Under the pieces are notes generated by a model. That model ran no database searches. It was not told the DNA's origin and saw nothing but the letters and a program-made list of their open reading frames with translations. This document shows positions 50,838 through 58,373 of a stretch of 64,000 nucleotides of DNA, in pieces. Each line of letters begins with the position of its first letter. Position 1 is the first letter of the stretch. The DNA is from Streptomyces olivaceus. GTDB taxonomy: Bacteria > Actinomycetota > Actinomycetes > Streptomycetales > Streptomycetaceae. The position numbers and the translations under genes were made by a program. The DNA is taken from positions 7,604-71,603 of the forward strand of contig NZ_JOFH01000033.1 in assembly GCF_000721235.1 (NCBI RefSeq), given 5' to 3'.

Positions 50838-51863
50838 CTACCCGTACAACTCCCCGTAGGACGGCCACGCCCCGCCGGGTCCGTCCACCGGGGTGGCGGC
50901 CCGGACCGCTCGGACGATCGCCCGCGTCACCACGTCCGCGCCCGCCGCCAGCACCTCGTTCAGCGCGAGCGGCTGCCCGGCGTCGAGCGGCTGCTCCCCG
51001 GTCGCCAGCGCGAACACCGTGTCGCCGTCGCTGAGCAGGTGCACCGGCCGTACGGCGCGTGCGATGCCGTCGTGCGCCGTGCCGGCCAGCTTCTGCGCCT
51101 GCGCCTTCGACAGGTCGGCATCGGTGGCAACGACGGCGAGCGTGGTGTTCAGCGGTGGCGGCGCGTTCCTCGCCGCCACCGCGGCCAGCCGCCGCTCCGC
51201 GGTCGCGTGGATGTCCGGCGCCGGATACTCCACGCGGCCGCCCCGGAACAACTCCCCGTACAGCATCCCCGTTTCCGGGTCCGTCACCGACCCCGCGGCG
51301 TTGGCCACCACCAGCGCCGCCACCGTGATGCCCGAGTCCAGCACGGTGCTCGCGGTGCCGACCCCGCCCTTGAGCGTGCCGACCACGGCTCCCGTGCCGG
51401 CCCCGACGCACCCTTCGGCCACCCTCTCGCCCGGCGTGCTCGCGTGGGCCGCCTCCGTCGCCGCGTATCCGGTGGCCGCGTCCGGCCTGGCCCGGAAGTC
51501 GCCCCCGCGGCCCAGATCGAAGACGCAGGCACCGGGCACCACCGGCACCACGTGCGCCGGGTCGGGGCCCACGCGCACTCCGCGTCCCCGCTCCTCCAGC
51601 CAGGCCATCACTCCCGACGCCGCGTCGAGCCCGTAGGCACTGCCGCCGGTCAGCACCACCGCCTGGACCTTCTGCACCAGGTTGCGGGGATCGAGCGCGT
51701 CGGTCTCCTTGGTGCCCGGACCGCCGCCGCGTACGTCGACGGCCGCGACCGCCCCCGCCTCCGGCGCGAGCACCACCGTCGTCCCCGTGAGCCACCCGTC
51801 GCCGGCGCGCGTCGCATGCCCCACCAGCACACCGCCGACGTCCGTCAATCCGTCCACTGTCAT
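50838..51863 (-). CDS. P1-family peptidase (DmpA/S58-type)
   Basis: 341 residues. Self-processing N-terminal-nucleophile fold: GGGPGTKETDALDPRN, VVLTGGSAYGLDAASGVM, GTGAVVGTLKGGVG and the nucleophile region PPLNTTLAVVATDADLSK. Such enzymes remove N-terminal residues from peptides or beta-peptides (DmpA, BapA). ATG 51863. The LtrA gene follows 67 bases upstream on the same strand, so they may be co-transcribed. Substrate unknown. Confidence 0.87.
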   Translation of the reverse strand: MTVDGLTDVGGVLVGHATRAGDGWLTGTTVVLAPEAGAVAAVDVRGGGPGTKETDALDPRNLVQKVQAVVLTGGSAYGLDAASGVMAWLEERGRGVRVGPDPAHVVPVVPGACVFDLGRGGDFRARPDAATGYAATEAAHASTPGERVAEGCVGAGTGAVVGTLKGGVGTASTVLDSGITVAALVVANAAGSVTDPETGMLYGELFRGGRVEYPAPDIHATAERRLAAVAARNAPPPLNTTLAVVATDADLSKAQAQKLAGTAHDGIARAVRPVHLLSDGDTVFALATGEQPLDAGQPLALNEVLAAGADVVTRAIVRAVRAATPVDGPGGAWPSYGELYG

Positions 51864-51930
51864 GACGCCAGTGTGGTCCAGGAAGAGGTGCCGGAAACGG
51901 CAGCCCGGGCGGCGGCGGACACGTCGCCGC

Positions 51931-53217
51931 TCACGTCGCCGCGGCCGCCGGACGGCTCCCCTCCCGCGAGGCCCGTCGCGCGGTCAGCACCACCCCGGCC
52001 GCCACCGCCAGGGCCAGCACCAGCCCCGCCACCAGCACCCCCGGGTCGCCGAGGAAGGTGCAGCAGAGCACCAGCAGCGCGGCCGCCGGCAGTACGGCCT
52101 GCTCGGCGACGCCCACCTTGAAGTGCCGCGCGTGCAGCGCCCACACCGTGATCAGGAACAGCGCCGTCGGCAGGGTCACCGCCGAGGTGGCCGCGAGCGT
52201 CGAGATGTGCGCCTTGCCCACGGCCTGCTCCACCGCCACCTCGAGACCCGCCCCGATCGCGGCCGCCGAGGCGAACACCAGGTAGTGCCCGTACCCCCAC
52301 AGGAAACCCTGCCGGTTGGACCGCAGATGGCCGTGGACCGGCACCACGAAGTAGATCCACCAGGCGGCGAAGACGATCAGCAGCCCGCCGGCCGCGACGG
52401 GGAGCAGCTCGCCCAGCGCGTCGTGCTCGTCGATGCCCGACTTCACCGCCACCGTGGCCGCGGCGACGGTCTCGCCGAGCACGATGATCGTGAGCAGGCC
52501 GTACCGCTCGGAGATGTGGTGCGCGTGCCAGGACGACTGGTGCTCGCGTTCGGCGAACGCCGGCACGCACAGCTCCAGCACCACCATCGCCAGGAACAGC
52601 CAGCCCCGGCCGCCTGCGGGCAGGAACAGCAGGCCGAGCCAGCCGCCCTGGCAGAGCAGCAGGCCTCCCGCGTACCTCAGGGCCATGGTGCGCTCCGCCG
52701 TCTCCTCGGCATTGCGCGCCGCTCTGAGCCACTGGGCCGACATGGCGAGACGCATGATCATGTAGCCGAGCACCACGGCCACCCAGTCGTCGTCCTCGAA
52801 GGCCCGGGAGATCCCGGCCGCGAGGACCAGCACCCCGGCGATCTGCACCAGGGTGACGATCCGGTAGAGCACGTCGTCGTTGTCGTAGGCCGAGGCGAAC
52901 CAGGCGAAGTTCAGCCAGGCCCACCAGATGGCGAAGAAGACCATGGCGTAGTGGAGAACGCCCTGGCCGGCGTGGCCCTCGGCGACGGCGTGCACCAGCT
53001 GGACGCCCGCCTGGGCTACGGCGACGACGAAGCACAGGTCGAAGAGGAGCTCCAGCGGAGTGGCGGCCCGGTGCCGCTCGTGCCGGTCGCGGGCCTTCAG
53101 TCTGCGCACCGGGGCCCGGTCCTCGGACGGCGGCACCGGGTGCGCGCCCGTGGACGACGGGCCGGTGGAGGACGGACCGTGGGGGGACGGCCCGGTGGGG
53201 GGCGGGCTACTGGACAT
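51931..53217 (-). CDS. Low-temperature requirement protein A (LtrA) family membrane protein
   Basis: 428 residues. A Ser/Pro/Gly-rich cytoplasmic N terminus with SSTGPSSTG repeats precedes about 11-12 membrane segments. ATPLELLFDLCFVVAVAQ is the family signature; HHISERYGLLTIIVLGETVAA and AAWWIYFVVPVHG follow. LtrA was first linked to growth in the cold in Listeria; its mechanism is unknown. ATG 53217 (second of two adjacent ATGs) is 5 bases after GGGAG; ATG 53220 would be too close. Confidence 0.85.
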   Translation of the reverse strand: MSSSPPPTGPSPHGPSSTGPSSTGAHPVPPSEDRAPVRRLKARDRHERHRAATPLELLFDLCFVVAVAQAGVQLVHAVAEGHAGQGVLHYAMVFFAIWWAWLNFAWFASAYDNDDVLYRIVTLVQIAGVLVLAAGISRAFEDDDWVAVVLGYMIMRLAMSAQWLRAARNAEETAERTMALRYAGGLLLCQGGWLGLLFLPAGGRGWLFLAMVVLELCVPAFAEREHQSSWHAHHISERYGLLTIIVLGETVAAATVAVKSGIDEHDALGELLPVAAGGLLIVFAAWWIYFVVPVHGHLRSNRQGFLWGYGHYLVFASAAAIGAGLEVAVEQAVGKAHISTLAATSAVTLPTALFLITVWALHARHFKVGVAEQAVLPAAALLVLCCTFLGDPGVLVAGLVLALAVAAGVVLTARRASREGSRPAAAAT

Positions 53218-53359
53218 CATGGCTCCCAGCACAGCAGAAGACGGCGCGGATGTGCGTGCGGACCGGGTCCGGTCGCGGGGCGAGCCGAGCCGGACGGAGC
53301 GGGGGCGAGCGGGACGGACGGGACGCGTCCAAGGGGCGGACCGGCCGTACCCTGGAGGC

Positions 53360-53536
53360 ATGAGCAGCACCCCCGAGTCCGAGCCCCGCGCGCCCAGGCC
53401 GGCGCTGGTCTTCGACGATCCGCTGGACCAGCAGACCTCCGACGACACCGACCGAGGCTGGGGCGAGCGGCCCGAGGGCGACAGCGCGGCCGACCTGAAG
53501 CGCTTCCTCGACGAGAAGCCGCCCCACCACATCTGA
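53360..53536 (+). CDS. Small acidic protein of unknown function
   Basis: 58 residues, starting MSSTPESEPRAPRPALVFDD with LDQQTSDDTDRGWGERPE and DLKRFLDEKPPHHI at the C terminus. The FDDPL..QTSDDTD..WGERP pattern looks conserved among actinomycete small proteins, but I know no function. GGAGG is only one base from ATG 53360, which is unusually close. It is strongly acidic and probably cytoplasmic. It lies between divergent-facing LtrA and the convergent mscL gene. Confidence 0.65.
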   Translation: MSSTPESEPRAPRPALVFDDPLDQQTSDDTDRGWGERPEGDSAADLKRFLDEKPPHHI

Positions 53537-53610
53537 GCGGCCACCGCTCCGAGCGGTCCACCGGCCTCGGGTCGCGCCGGCCGGTCCGCGTCGCTCCTCG
53601 GCCGGCTCGG

Positions 53611-54153
53611 CTAGGAGCGGCCGGGACCCGAGCCCGGCTGGTCGGGACCGGTGCCCGGGCCGTCCTGACCGGTGGCCGGACGGTCGGACGCCGTGCCGGT
53701 CGTGGAACCGCGCTGCGCGAGCAGCGTGTCGCGGATCTCCTTGAGGACCTCCAGCTCGGAGACCTCGATGACCTCCTCGGTGCCCTCCTTCGCCTTGCGC
53801 CGGGCCTCCTGGCGGGCCAGGTACTTCGCCATGGGCAGCACCATCAGGAAGTAGACGACGGCAGCCGTGATCAGGAACGTGAGGGTGGCGCCCAGGACCG
53901 AGCCCCAGAGGATGCGCACGCCCGTCGCGCTGTCGCCGGTCCCCTCGCACGGGCCCTTCAGGCAGGAGCTGTAGCTGTCCAGGCTCTGCGTGCCCAGCGC
54001 CCCGACCACGGGGTTGATGACCCCCTCCACCACCGAATTGACGATTTTGGTGAAGGCGGCGCCGATGACGACCGCCACCGCCAGGTCGATGACGTTTCCG
54101 CGCATCAGGAAGGCCTTGAAGCCGTCCCAGATGCTCGGCTCGCTCTTCTCGCT
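53611..54153 (-). CDS. mscL: Large-conductance mechanosensitive channel
   Basis: 180 residues. FKAFLMRGNVIDLAVAVVIGAAFTKIVNSV (split over helix 1) and ITAAVVYFLMVLPMAKYLARQ are the two membrane helices, with the pore-lining Ala/Gly in the first. The periplasmic loop (~45-85) is larger than in E. coli and has two cysteines (SSCLKGPCEG), possibly disulfide-bonded. The C-terminal tail is Gly/Pro/Asp-rich. It releases solutes on osmotic downshock. GTG 54153 with GAGGAG upstream; the frame is open to 54195. Confidence 0.92.
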   Translation of the reverse strand, partial: SEKSEPSIWDGFKAFLMRGNVIDLAVAVVIGAAFTKIVNSVVEGVINPVVGALGTQSLDSYSSCLKGPCEGTGDSATGVRILWGSVLGATLTFLITAAVVYFLMVLPMAKYLARQEARRKAKEGTEEVIEVSELEVLKEIRDTLLAQRGSTTGTASDRPATGQDGPGTGPDQPGSGPGRS

Positions 54154-54267
54154 CACGGTGGGAGCACTCCTCGCTTGAACAGGTGTAGGAACCAAACGTT
54201 CCGCAACCTACGACAGTCGTGGGCCGTCCTGTCCAATCCGATCCCTCGAACGGGCGACTTGACAGGG

Positions 54268-54846
54268 TCAGCACAGGGCCACCGCCAACCGTGCCGTGGT
54301 ACCCGCGCCGACCAGTCGGTGAGCCGTCTCACGCGGCACCGAGACGACCACCAGCGCCCCGTCAGCCGCCGCCCCCGCCCCTGCCACCGGCTCGGGCACC
54401 TCAGTCACCCGCACCCCGCGGGCGAGTACCGAGGTGCCGCCCGTGCCGCCGTCGCCGGTCGAGACGACGTCGATCCGGTCACCCGGCCTGAGCAGCCGCA
54501 CCGTGGCCGCGTCCGAGATCCGCACCGGCGCCGCGACGAACCGGGTGCTCTGCCGCTCGGGTACCGGCTCGGCCACCGGATGTCCGCGGGCCCGCCGCGT
54601 GTCCGGTTCGCCGGCCTCCGAGTGCGGGCCCGCCGCCACCAGGGCCGCCGCGGTGACGACGAGCCCCGCGGCCAGGAGCCGCCGCCGGTGCCGTACGAGC
54701 CGGTGCAGCCGGCCGCGTCCGCCACGCACCCGGACCGGGGCGAAGTGCGGCACCTCGCAGGTGGGCGGCGCCTCGCTGCCGGGCGGAAACAGCGGCAGGG
54801 ACGACGCGGGGGAGGAGTACGGAGCGGCGACGGCGGAACGGGACAT
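54268..54846 (-). CDS. SAF-domain (CpaB/RcpC-like) membrane protein
   Basis: 192 residues. A basic segment and a single membrane helix (RRLLAAGLVVTAAALVAAG, ~54-72) are followed by an SAF-like domain: VPERQSTRFVAAPVRISDAA, VRLLRPGDRIDVV and GALVVVSVPRETAHRLVGA. In CpaB/RcpC proteins of Flp-type pili this domain is periplasmic and binds the outer complex, but no pilus genes adjoin. The function here is unknown. Start ATG 54846. Upstream lies the tandem-repeat array. Confidence 0.78.
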   Translation of the reverse strand: MSRSAVAAPYSSPASSLPLFPPGSEAPPTCEVPHFAPVRVRGGRGRLHRLVRHRRRLLAAGLVVTAAALVAAGPHSEAGEPDTRRARGHPVAEPVPERQSTRFVAAPVRISDAATVRLLRPGDRIDVVSTGDGGTGGTSVLARGVRVTEVPEPVAGAGAAADGALVVVSVPRETAHRLVGAGTTARLAVALC

Positions 54847-54992
54847 GAGGGAGCACCACCTGTGACGAGCTGTGCCGGCGGACCGGCTTGCGCTCCCACC
54901 ATGAGGCTTTTCGCCGAGGCCCGCCGGAGCCCGTGGACCACCGGCCGCTTGTGGACAACTCCGTCACCCGAACAGGACGTTCCGCTACGACG

Positions 54993-55147
54993 GCGCGGTC
55001 CCGGGCCCGTCCCGCCACGGGGGGCGCGGTCCCCGGGCCCGTCCCGCCACGGGGGGCGCGGTCCCCGGGCCTGTCCCCGCCACGGGGGCGCGGTCCCGGG
55101 CCCGTCCCCGCCACGGGGGCGCGGTCCCGGGCCCGTCCCCGCTACGG
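54993..55147. repeat. Five tandem 31-32-bp GC-rich repeats
   Basis: Five units starting GCGCGGTCCC at 54993, 55024, 55056, 55088 and 55119, each close to GCGCGGTCCCGGGCCCGTCC followed by CCGCCACGGGGG. They run into the last codons of the minus-strand MTA phosphorylase (stop 55142). Each unit contains the self-complementary CCCGGGCCCG core. Bases 54847-54992 hold no gene. Confidence 0.85.
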
Positions 55148-56014
55148 CAGCGTGATCCCCGGGTCCGTCCCGCCCAGGGCCGACCCGCACGGGCAGTCCC
55201 GTTCCCCGGTCGCCGGCAGCGCGGCCACCGTGTCGAACAGGACGCCCCGCAGCCGGTCCACGTTGGCGGCGAACACCCGCAGCACCTCCTCGTGCGAGAC
55301 CCCCTCGCCGGTCTCCGCGCCGGCGTCCAGGTCGGTCACGAGAGTCAGCGAGGTGTAGCAGAGCTCCAGCTCACGGGCGAGCGCCGCCTCGGGGTGCCCG
55401 GTCATGCCCACCACCGACCAGCCCTGGGCCCGGTGCCACAGGGACTCCGCGCGGGTACCGAACCGCGGGCCCTCGACCACGACCAGGGTGCCGCCGTCGA
55501 CGGCCTCCCACTGCTGCCCCCCGGCCGCCTTCAGCGCGGCGGACCGTCCGGTGGGGCAGTACGGGTCGGCCAGCGACACGTGCACCACGTTGGGCACCGT
55601 CCCGTCGGGCGTCGGCAGCCCGTCGAAGTACGTCGACGGACGGGAGCTCGTACGGTCGACGAACTGGTCCGGCACCAGCAGCGTGCCCGGCCCGTACTCG
55701 GGACGCAGGCCGCCGACCGCGCACGGGCCGAGCACCTGGCGCACCCCGGCCGAGCGCAGCGCCCACAGGTTGGCGCGGTAGTTGATCCGGTGCGGCGGCA
55801 GATGGTGCGAGCGGCCGTGCCGAGGGAGGAAGGCGACCCGCCGGCCGGCGACCTCGCCGACGAAGAGAGAGTCGCTGGGCGGCCCGTACGGGGTCTCCAC
55901 CTCGACCTCGGTCACGTCGTCGAGGAACGAGTAGAAACCGGAGCCGCCGATCACACCGATCTCGGCCCGCACGTTCTCCGCACCCGCGTTCTCGGCCTTC
56001 ACCTTGTTCGCCAT
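55142..56014 (-). CDS. mtnP: S-methyl-5'-thioadenosine phosphorylase
   Basis: 290 residues. IGVIGGSGFYSFLDD (phosphate/substrate loop), LPRHGRSHHLPPHRINYRAN, VVEGPRFGTRAE and VGMTGHPEAALARELELCY are the family signatures. The enzyme cleaves MTA to adenine and 5-methylthioribose-1-phosphate in polyamine and methionine salvage. ATG 56014 gives the family length; the upstream frame to 56128 is not supported. The C-terminal codons lie inside the tandem repeat array, so its final residues (TDPGITLP) may be recently altered. Confidence 0.9.
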   Translation of the reverse strand: MANKVKAENAGAENVRAEIGVIGGSGFYSFLDDVTEVEVETPYGPPSDSLFVGEVAGRRVAFLPRHGRSHHLPPHRINYRANLWALRSAGVRQVLGPCAVGGLRPEYGPGTLLVPDQFVDRTSSRPSTYFDGLPTPDGTVPNVVHVSLADPYCPTGRSAALKAAGGQQWEAVDGGTLVVVEGPRFGTRAESLWHRAQGWSVVGMTGHPEAALARELELCYTSLTLVTDLDAGAETGEGVSHEEVLRVFAANVDRLRGVLFDTVAALPATGERDCPCGSALGGTDPGITLP

Positions 56015-56188
56015 GGCCCCGACCCTAACCGCCCCGGAAACGCCGAGGACCCTGCCGCCGGACGACGACAGGGTCTCGTAAGAACTCGCGGGACGAGTCC
56101 ACGGAAGGAACGCGCGGAACACGTCCACGGAAGGAACTCACTGCAGAGTCCGCAGAGTCCGCGCGAGGCCCTCGCGGGGGAACAGCTC

Positions 56189-56578
56189 CTAGGCGGCGGT
56201 GCTGCCGGCGGAGGAGCTGCCGGAGCCCGACGAGCCGGAGCCCGAGGAACCCGACGAGGACGAACCCGACGAGGACGAACCCGACGAGGACGAAGAGGAC
56301 GACCCCGAAGAGGACGACGAGCCCGAGTCCGAGGAGGACGAAGAGGCGGACGACGACCCGGACTTCGAGCCCGACGCCGCGGGCGAGCTGCTCGACGAGC
56401 TGCTGCGGCTGTCGTTCCGGTAGAAGCCGGACCCCTTGAAGACGATGCCGACGGCCGAGAACACCTTCTTCAGGCGGCCCTGGCAGTTCGGGCACTCGGT
56501 GAGGGCGTCGTCGGTGAACTTCTGCACCGCCTCGAGGCCCTCGCCGCACTCGGTGCACTGGTACTGGTACGTCGGCAC
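56189..56578 (-). CDS. FmdB-family zinc-ribbon protein with a long Ser-rich tail
   Basis: 129 residues. The N-terminal zinc ribbon (PTYQYQCTECGEGLE, Cys8 and Cys11, and ECPNCQGRLKK, Cys29 and Cys32) is typical of FmdB. VFSAVGIVFKGSGFYRND ends the conserved part at ~60. The remaining ~70 residues are almost only Ser/Gly/Ala, encoded by repeats such as TCGTCCTCG. FmdB proteins are small putative regulators. GTG 56578 follows AGGAGGAAG. A CIRCE element directly upstream suggests HrcA control. Confidence 0.87.
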   Translation of the reverse strand: MPTYQYQCTECGEGLEAVQKFTDDALTECPNCQGRLKKVFSAVGIVFKGSGFYRNDSRSSSSSSSPAASGSKSGSSSASSSSSDSGSSSSSGSSSSSSSGSSSSGSSSSGSSGSGSSGSGSSSAGSTAA

Positions 56579-56593
56579 TGTGACTTCCTCCTG

Positions 56594-56617
56594 GCACTCT
56601 CACTCGATGAGTGCTAA
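56594..56617 (-). promoter_or_regulatory. CIRCE element (HrcA operator) upstream of fmdB
   Basis: GCACTC (56594-56599), 9 bases, GAGTGC (56609-56614), then TAA. Against the CIRCE consensus TTAGCACTC-N9-GAGTGCTAA, all six inner bases of each half and the outer TAA on one side match. It lies 16-39 bases before the fmdB start, in the 5' leader or promoter of the minus strand. Confidence 0.85.
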
Positions 56618-56647
56618 CGACGGTCCATAGTGACCTATTCCGCGGGA

Positions 56648-58027
56648 TCAGTCCACTGCGGCGGGCGCGCGGTGACCGACACCACGTGCGACCGTACGCC
56701 CGTGGGGCCGGGTAGCGAGCCGCGACCGCAGCGCCAGCAGGACCGCCAGCGCGAGCACCGTGCCGCCCATCGGCACCAGGAAGCCCGCCCCGTCCCCGTA
56801 CCGGTCCTCCAGCTGGCCGGAGACCGTCACGGCCGCCGCCTGGCCGAGTGCGACCGCGCCGGTCAGCCAGGTGAAGGCCTCGGTGCGGGCGCCCGCCGGG
56901 ACCAGGCCCTCGACCAGCGTGTAGCCGGTGACGATCGCGGGCGCGACGCACATGCCGACGAGCAGTCCGAGACCGGCCAGCACGAGCACCGAGTGCGCGG
57001 CCCACAGGCCGGACGCGGTCAGGGCCAGGGCGGTGTAGCCGACCAGGAGGCGCCGCTGCGGGGCCACCTTCCAGGCGATGGCCCCGCAGGCCAGGCCGGA
57101 GATCATGTTGCCCGCGGCGAAGACGCCGTACAGGACGCCGTTCAGACCGGGCTCGCCGATCGACTCGGTGAACGCGGCCAGCGACACCTGCATGCCGCCG
57201 AAGACGGAACCGATGCCCAGGAAGACGGCGATCAGGACCCGCACCCCGGGGACGCGCAGCGCGGAAACGTGCTCCACGCGCGCGTGGCCGTCGCCGACGC
57301 CGCCGACAACGGGCTGGGTGCTCCTCTGCGCGGCGAAGAGCAAACCGCCCACCAGGGTGAGCGCGGCCTCCGTGACCAGGCCCGCGGCCGGGTCGACGGC
57401 CGTGCACAGGGCCGTCGCCAGCAGCGGGCCGAGGACGAAGGTCAGCTCGTCGGTGACGGACTCGAAGGCCGCCGCGGTGCTCATCAGGGGAGAGTCCCCG
57501 AGCCGGACGCCCCAGCGGGCGCGCACCATGGGGCCGATCTGCGGTACCGAGGCCCCGGTGGGCACGGCGGCCGCGAACAGCAGCCAGAGCGGGGCGTCGG
57601 AGAGCGCGAGGGCGGTCAGGGCCAGGCCGGACGCCGCGTGCACGAGGACGCCCGGCAGCAGGACGGCGCGCTGGCCGTGACGGTCGGCGAGCCGGCCGCT
57701 GTAGGGGGCGAACAGGGCCATGGAGACGCCGGTGACGGCCGCGACGACGCCTGCGGCGCCGTAGGAGCCGGTGGTGTGCTGCACGAGCAGCACGATGGAC
57801 AGCGTCAGCATGGCGAACGGCTGGCGCGCCGCGAAGCCGGGGAGCAGGAACGTCCAGGCGCCGCGGGTGCGCAGCAGCTGCCCGTACCCGGAACGCGACG
57901 GGGCGCTCGACCCGCGCTGTGACGTGGTGTGCGGTTCGGTGCTCCACCCGGTGTCCGACCCGGTGGTGGACGCGGTGTCAGACCCGGTGGTGAACGCGGG
58001 GTGCGAGGGAGTGACCGTGGGTTCCAC
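56648..58027 (-). CDS. MFS transporter
   Basis: 459 residues. A Thr/Ser-rich cytoplasmic N terminus with repeated TGSDT precedes about 12 membrane segments. GRLADRHGQRAVLLPG is the inter-helix 2-3 motif, and LVGMCVAPAIVTGYTLVEGLVPAGARTEAFTW (split) is typical of a DHA1-like exporter group. No regulator is adjacent and the substrate is unknown. GTG 58027 was used; no strong ribosome-binding site precedes it. Confidence 0.83.
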   Translation of the reverse strand: MEPTVTPSHPAFTTGSDTASTTGSDTGWSTEPHTTSQRGSSAPSRSGYGQLLRTRGAWTFLLPGFAARQPFAMLTLSIVLLVQHTTGSYGAAGVVAAVTGVSMALFAPYSGRLADRHGQRAVLLPGVLVHAASGLALTALALSDAPLWLLFAAAVPTGASVPQIGPMVRARWGVRLGDSPLMSTAAAFESVTDELTFVLGPLLATALCTAVDPAAGLVTEAALTLVGGLLFAAQRSTQPVVGGVGDGHARVEHVSALRVPGVRVLIAVFLGIGSVFGGMQVSLAAFTESIGEPGLNGVLYGVFAAGNMISGLACGAIAWKVAPQRRLLVGYTALALTASGLWAAHSVLVLAGLGLLVGMCVAPAIVTGYTLVEGLVPAGARTEAFTWLTGAVALGQAAAVTVSGQLEDRYGDGAGFLVPMGGTVLALAVLLALRSRLATRPHGRTVARGVGHRAPAAVD

Positions 58028-58373
58028 GGCCCGTGCCTTTCTGCCGCCTGGTGACGCGGTCCGTCGCGCGGCCGTTCGCCGCGCGGGGGCGCCGAGAGCT
58101 GTCCTCTTGCGCGGACTGCGGTAGATACCGGAGCCCGTGCGCGGAAATTGCGAAGGAGGAGGGCGTCCCGGCCGCCATACGGTCGCGCCAGCCCTGCATC
58201 AGGCAGAGTTGGTTCGATCAGGTGCCGCACCCATCGTACGCCCAGCCGCCGCCCTCCTCCGTACGTCCGGCCGCCCCCGGGCCTCCGTGCCCGTACGCCC
58301 AGCCGCCGCCCTACTCCGGTACGCCCAGCGCGCCCTCAGCCCCCGGCCGTCCCCCCTTCCGGGACATTGGGCC
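58028..58373 (+). pseudogene. Gene-free stretch with a Pro/Tyr-rich protein fragment
   Basis: No complete gene. On the plus strand ~58210-58370 encodes HPSYAQPPPSS, CPYAQPPPYSGTP and APSAPGRPPF, which resembles the Pro-rich cytoplasmic N terminus of Streptomyces RDD- or DUF4190-type membrane proteins. The frame continues antisense into the antiporter gene without membrane segments, so the rest is missing. Probably a truncated remnant. AAGGAGGAG at 58152 has no start codon behind it. Confidence 0.35.

Noticed and set aside
54993-55147. CRISPR array (five ~31-bp repeats)
   Set aside because: Repeats are contiguous without spacers and no cas genes are present; it is a simple tandem repeat.
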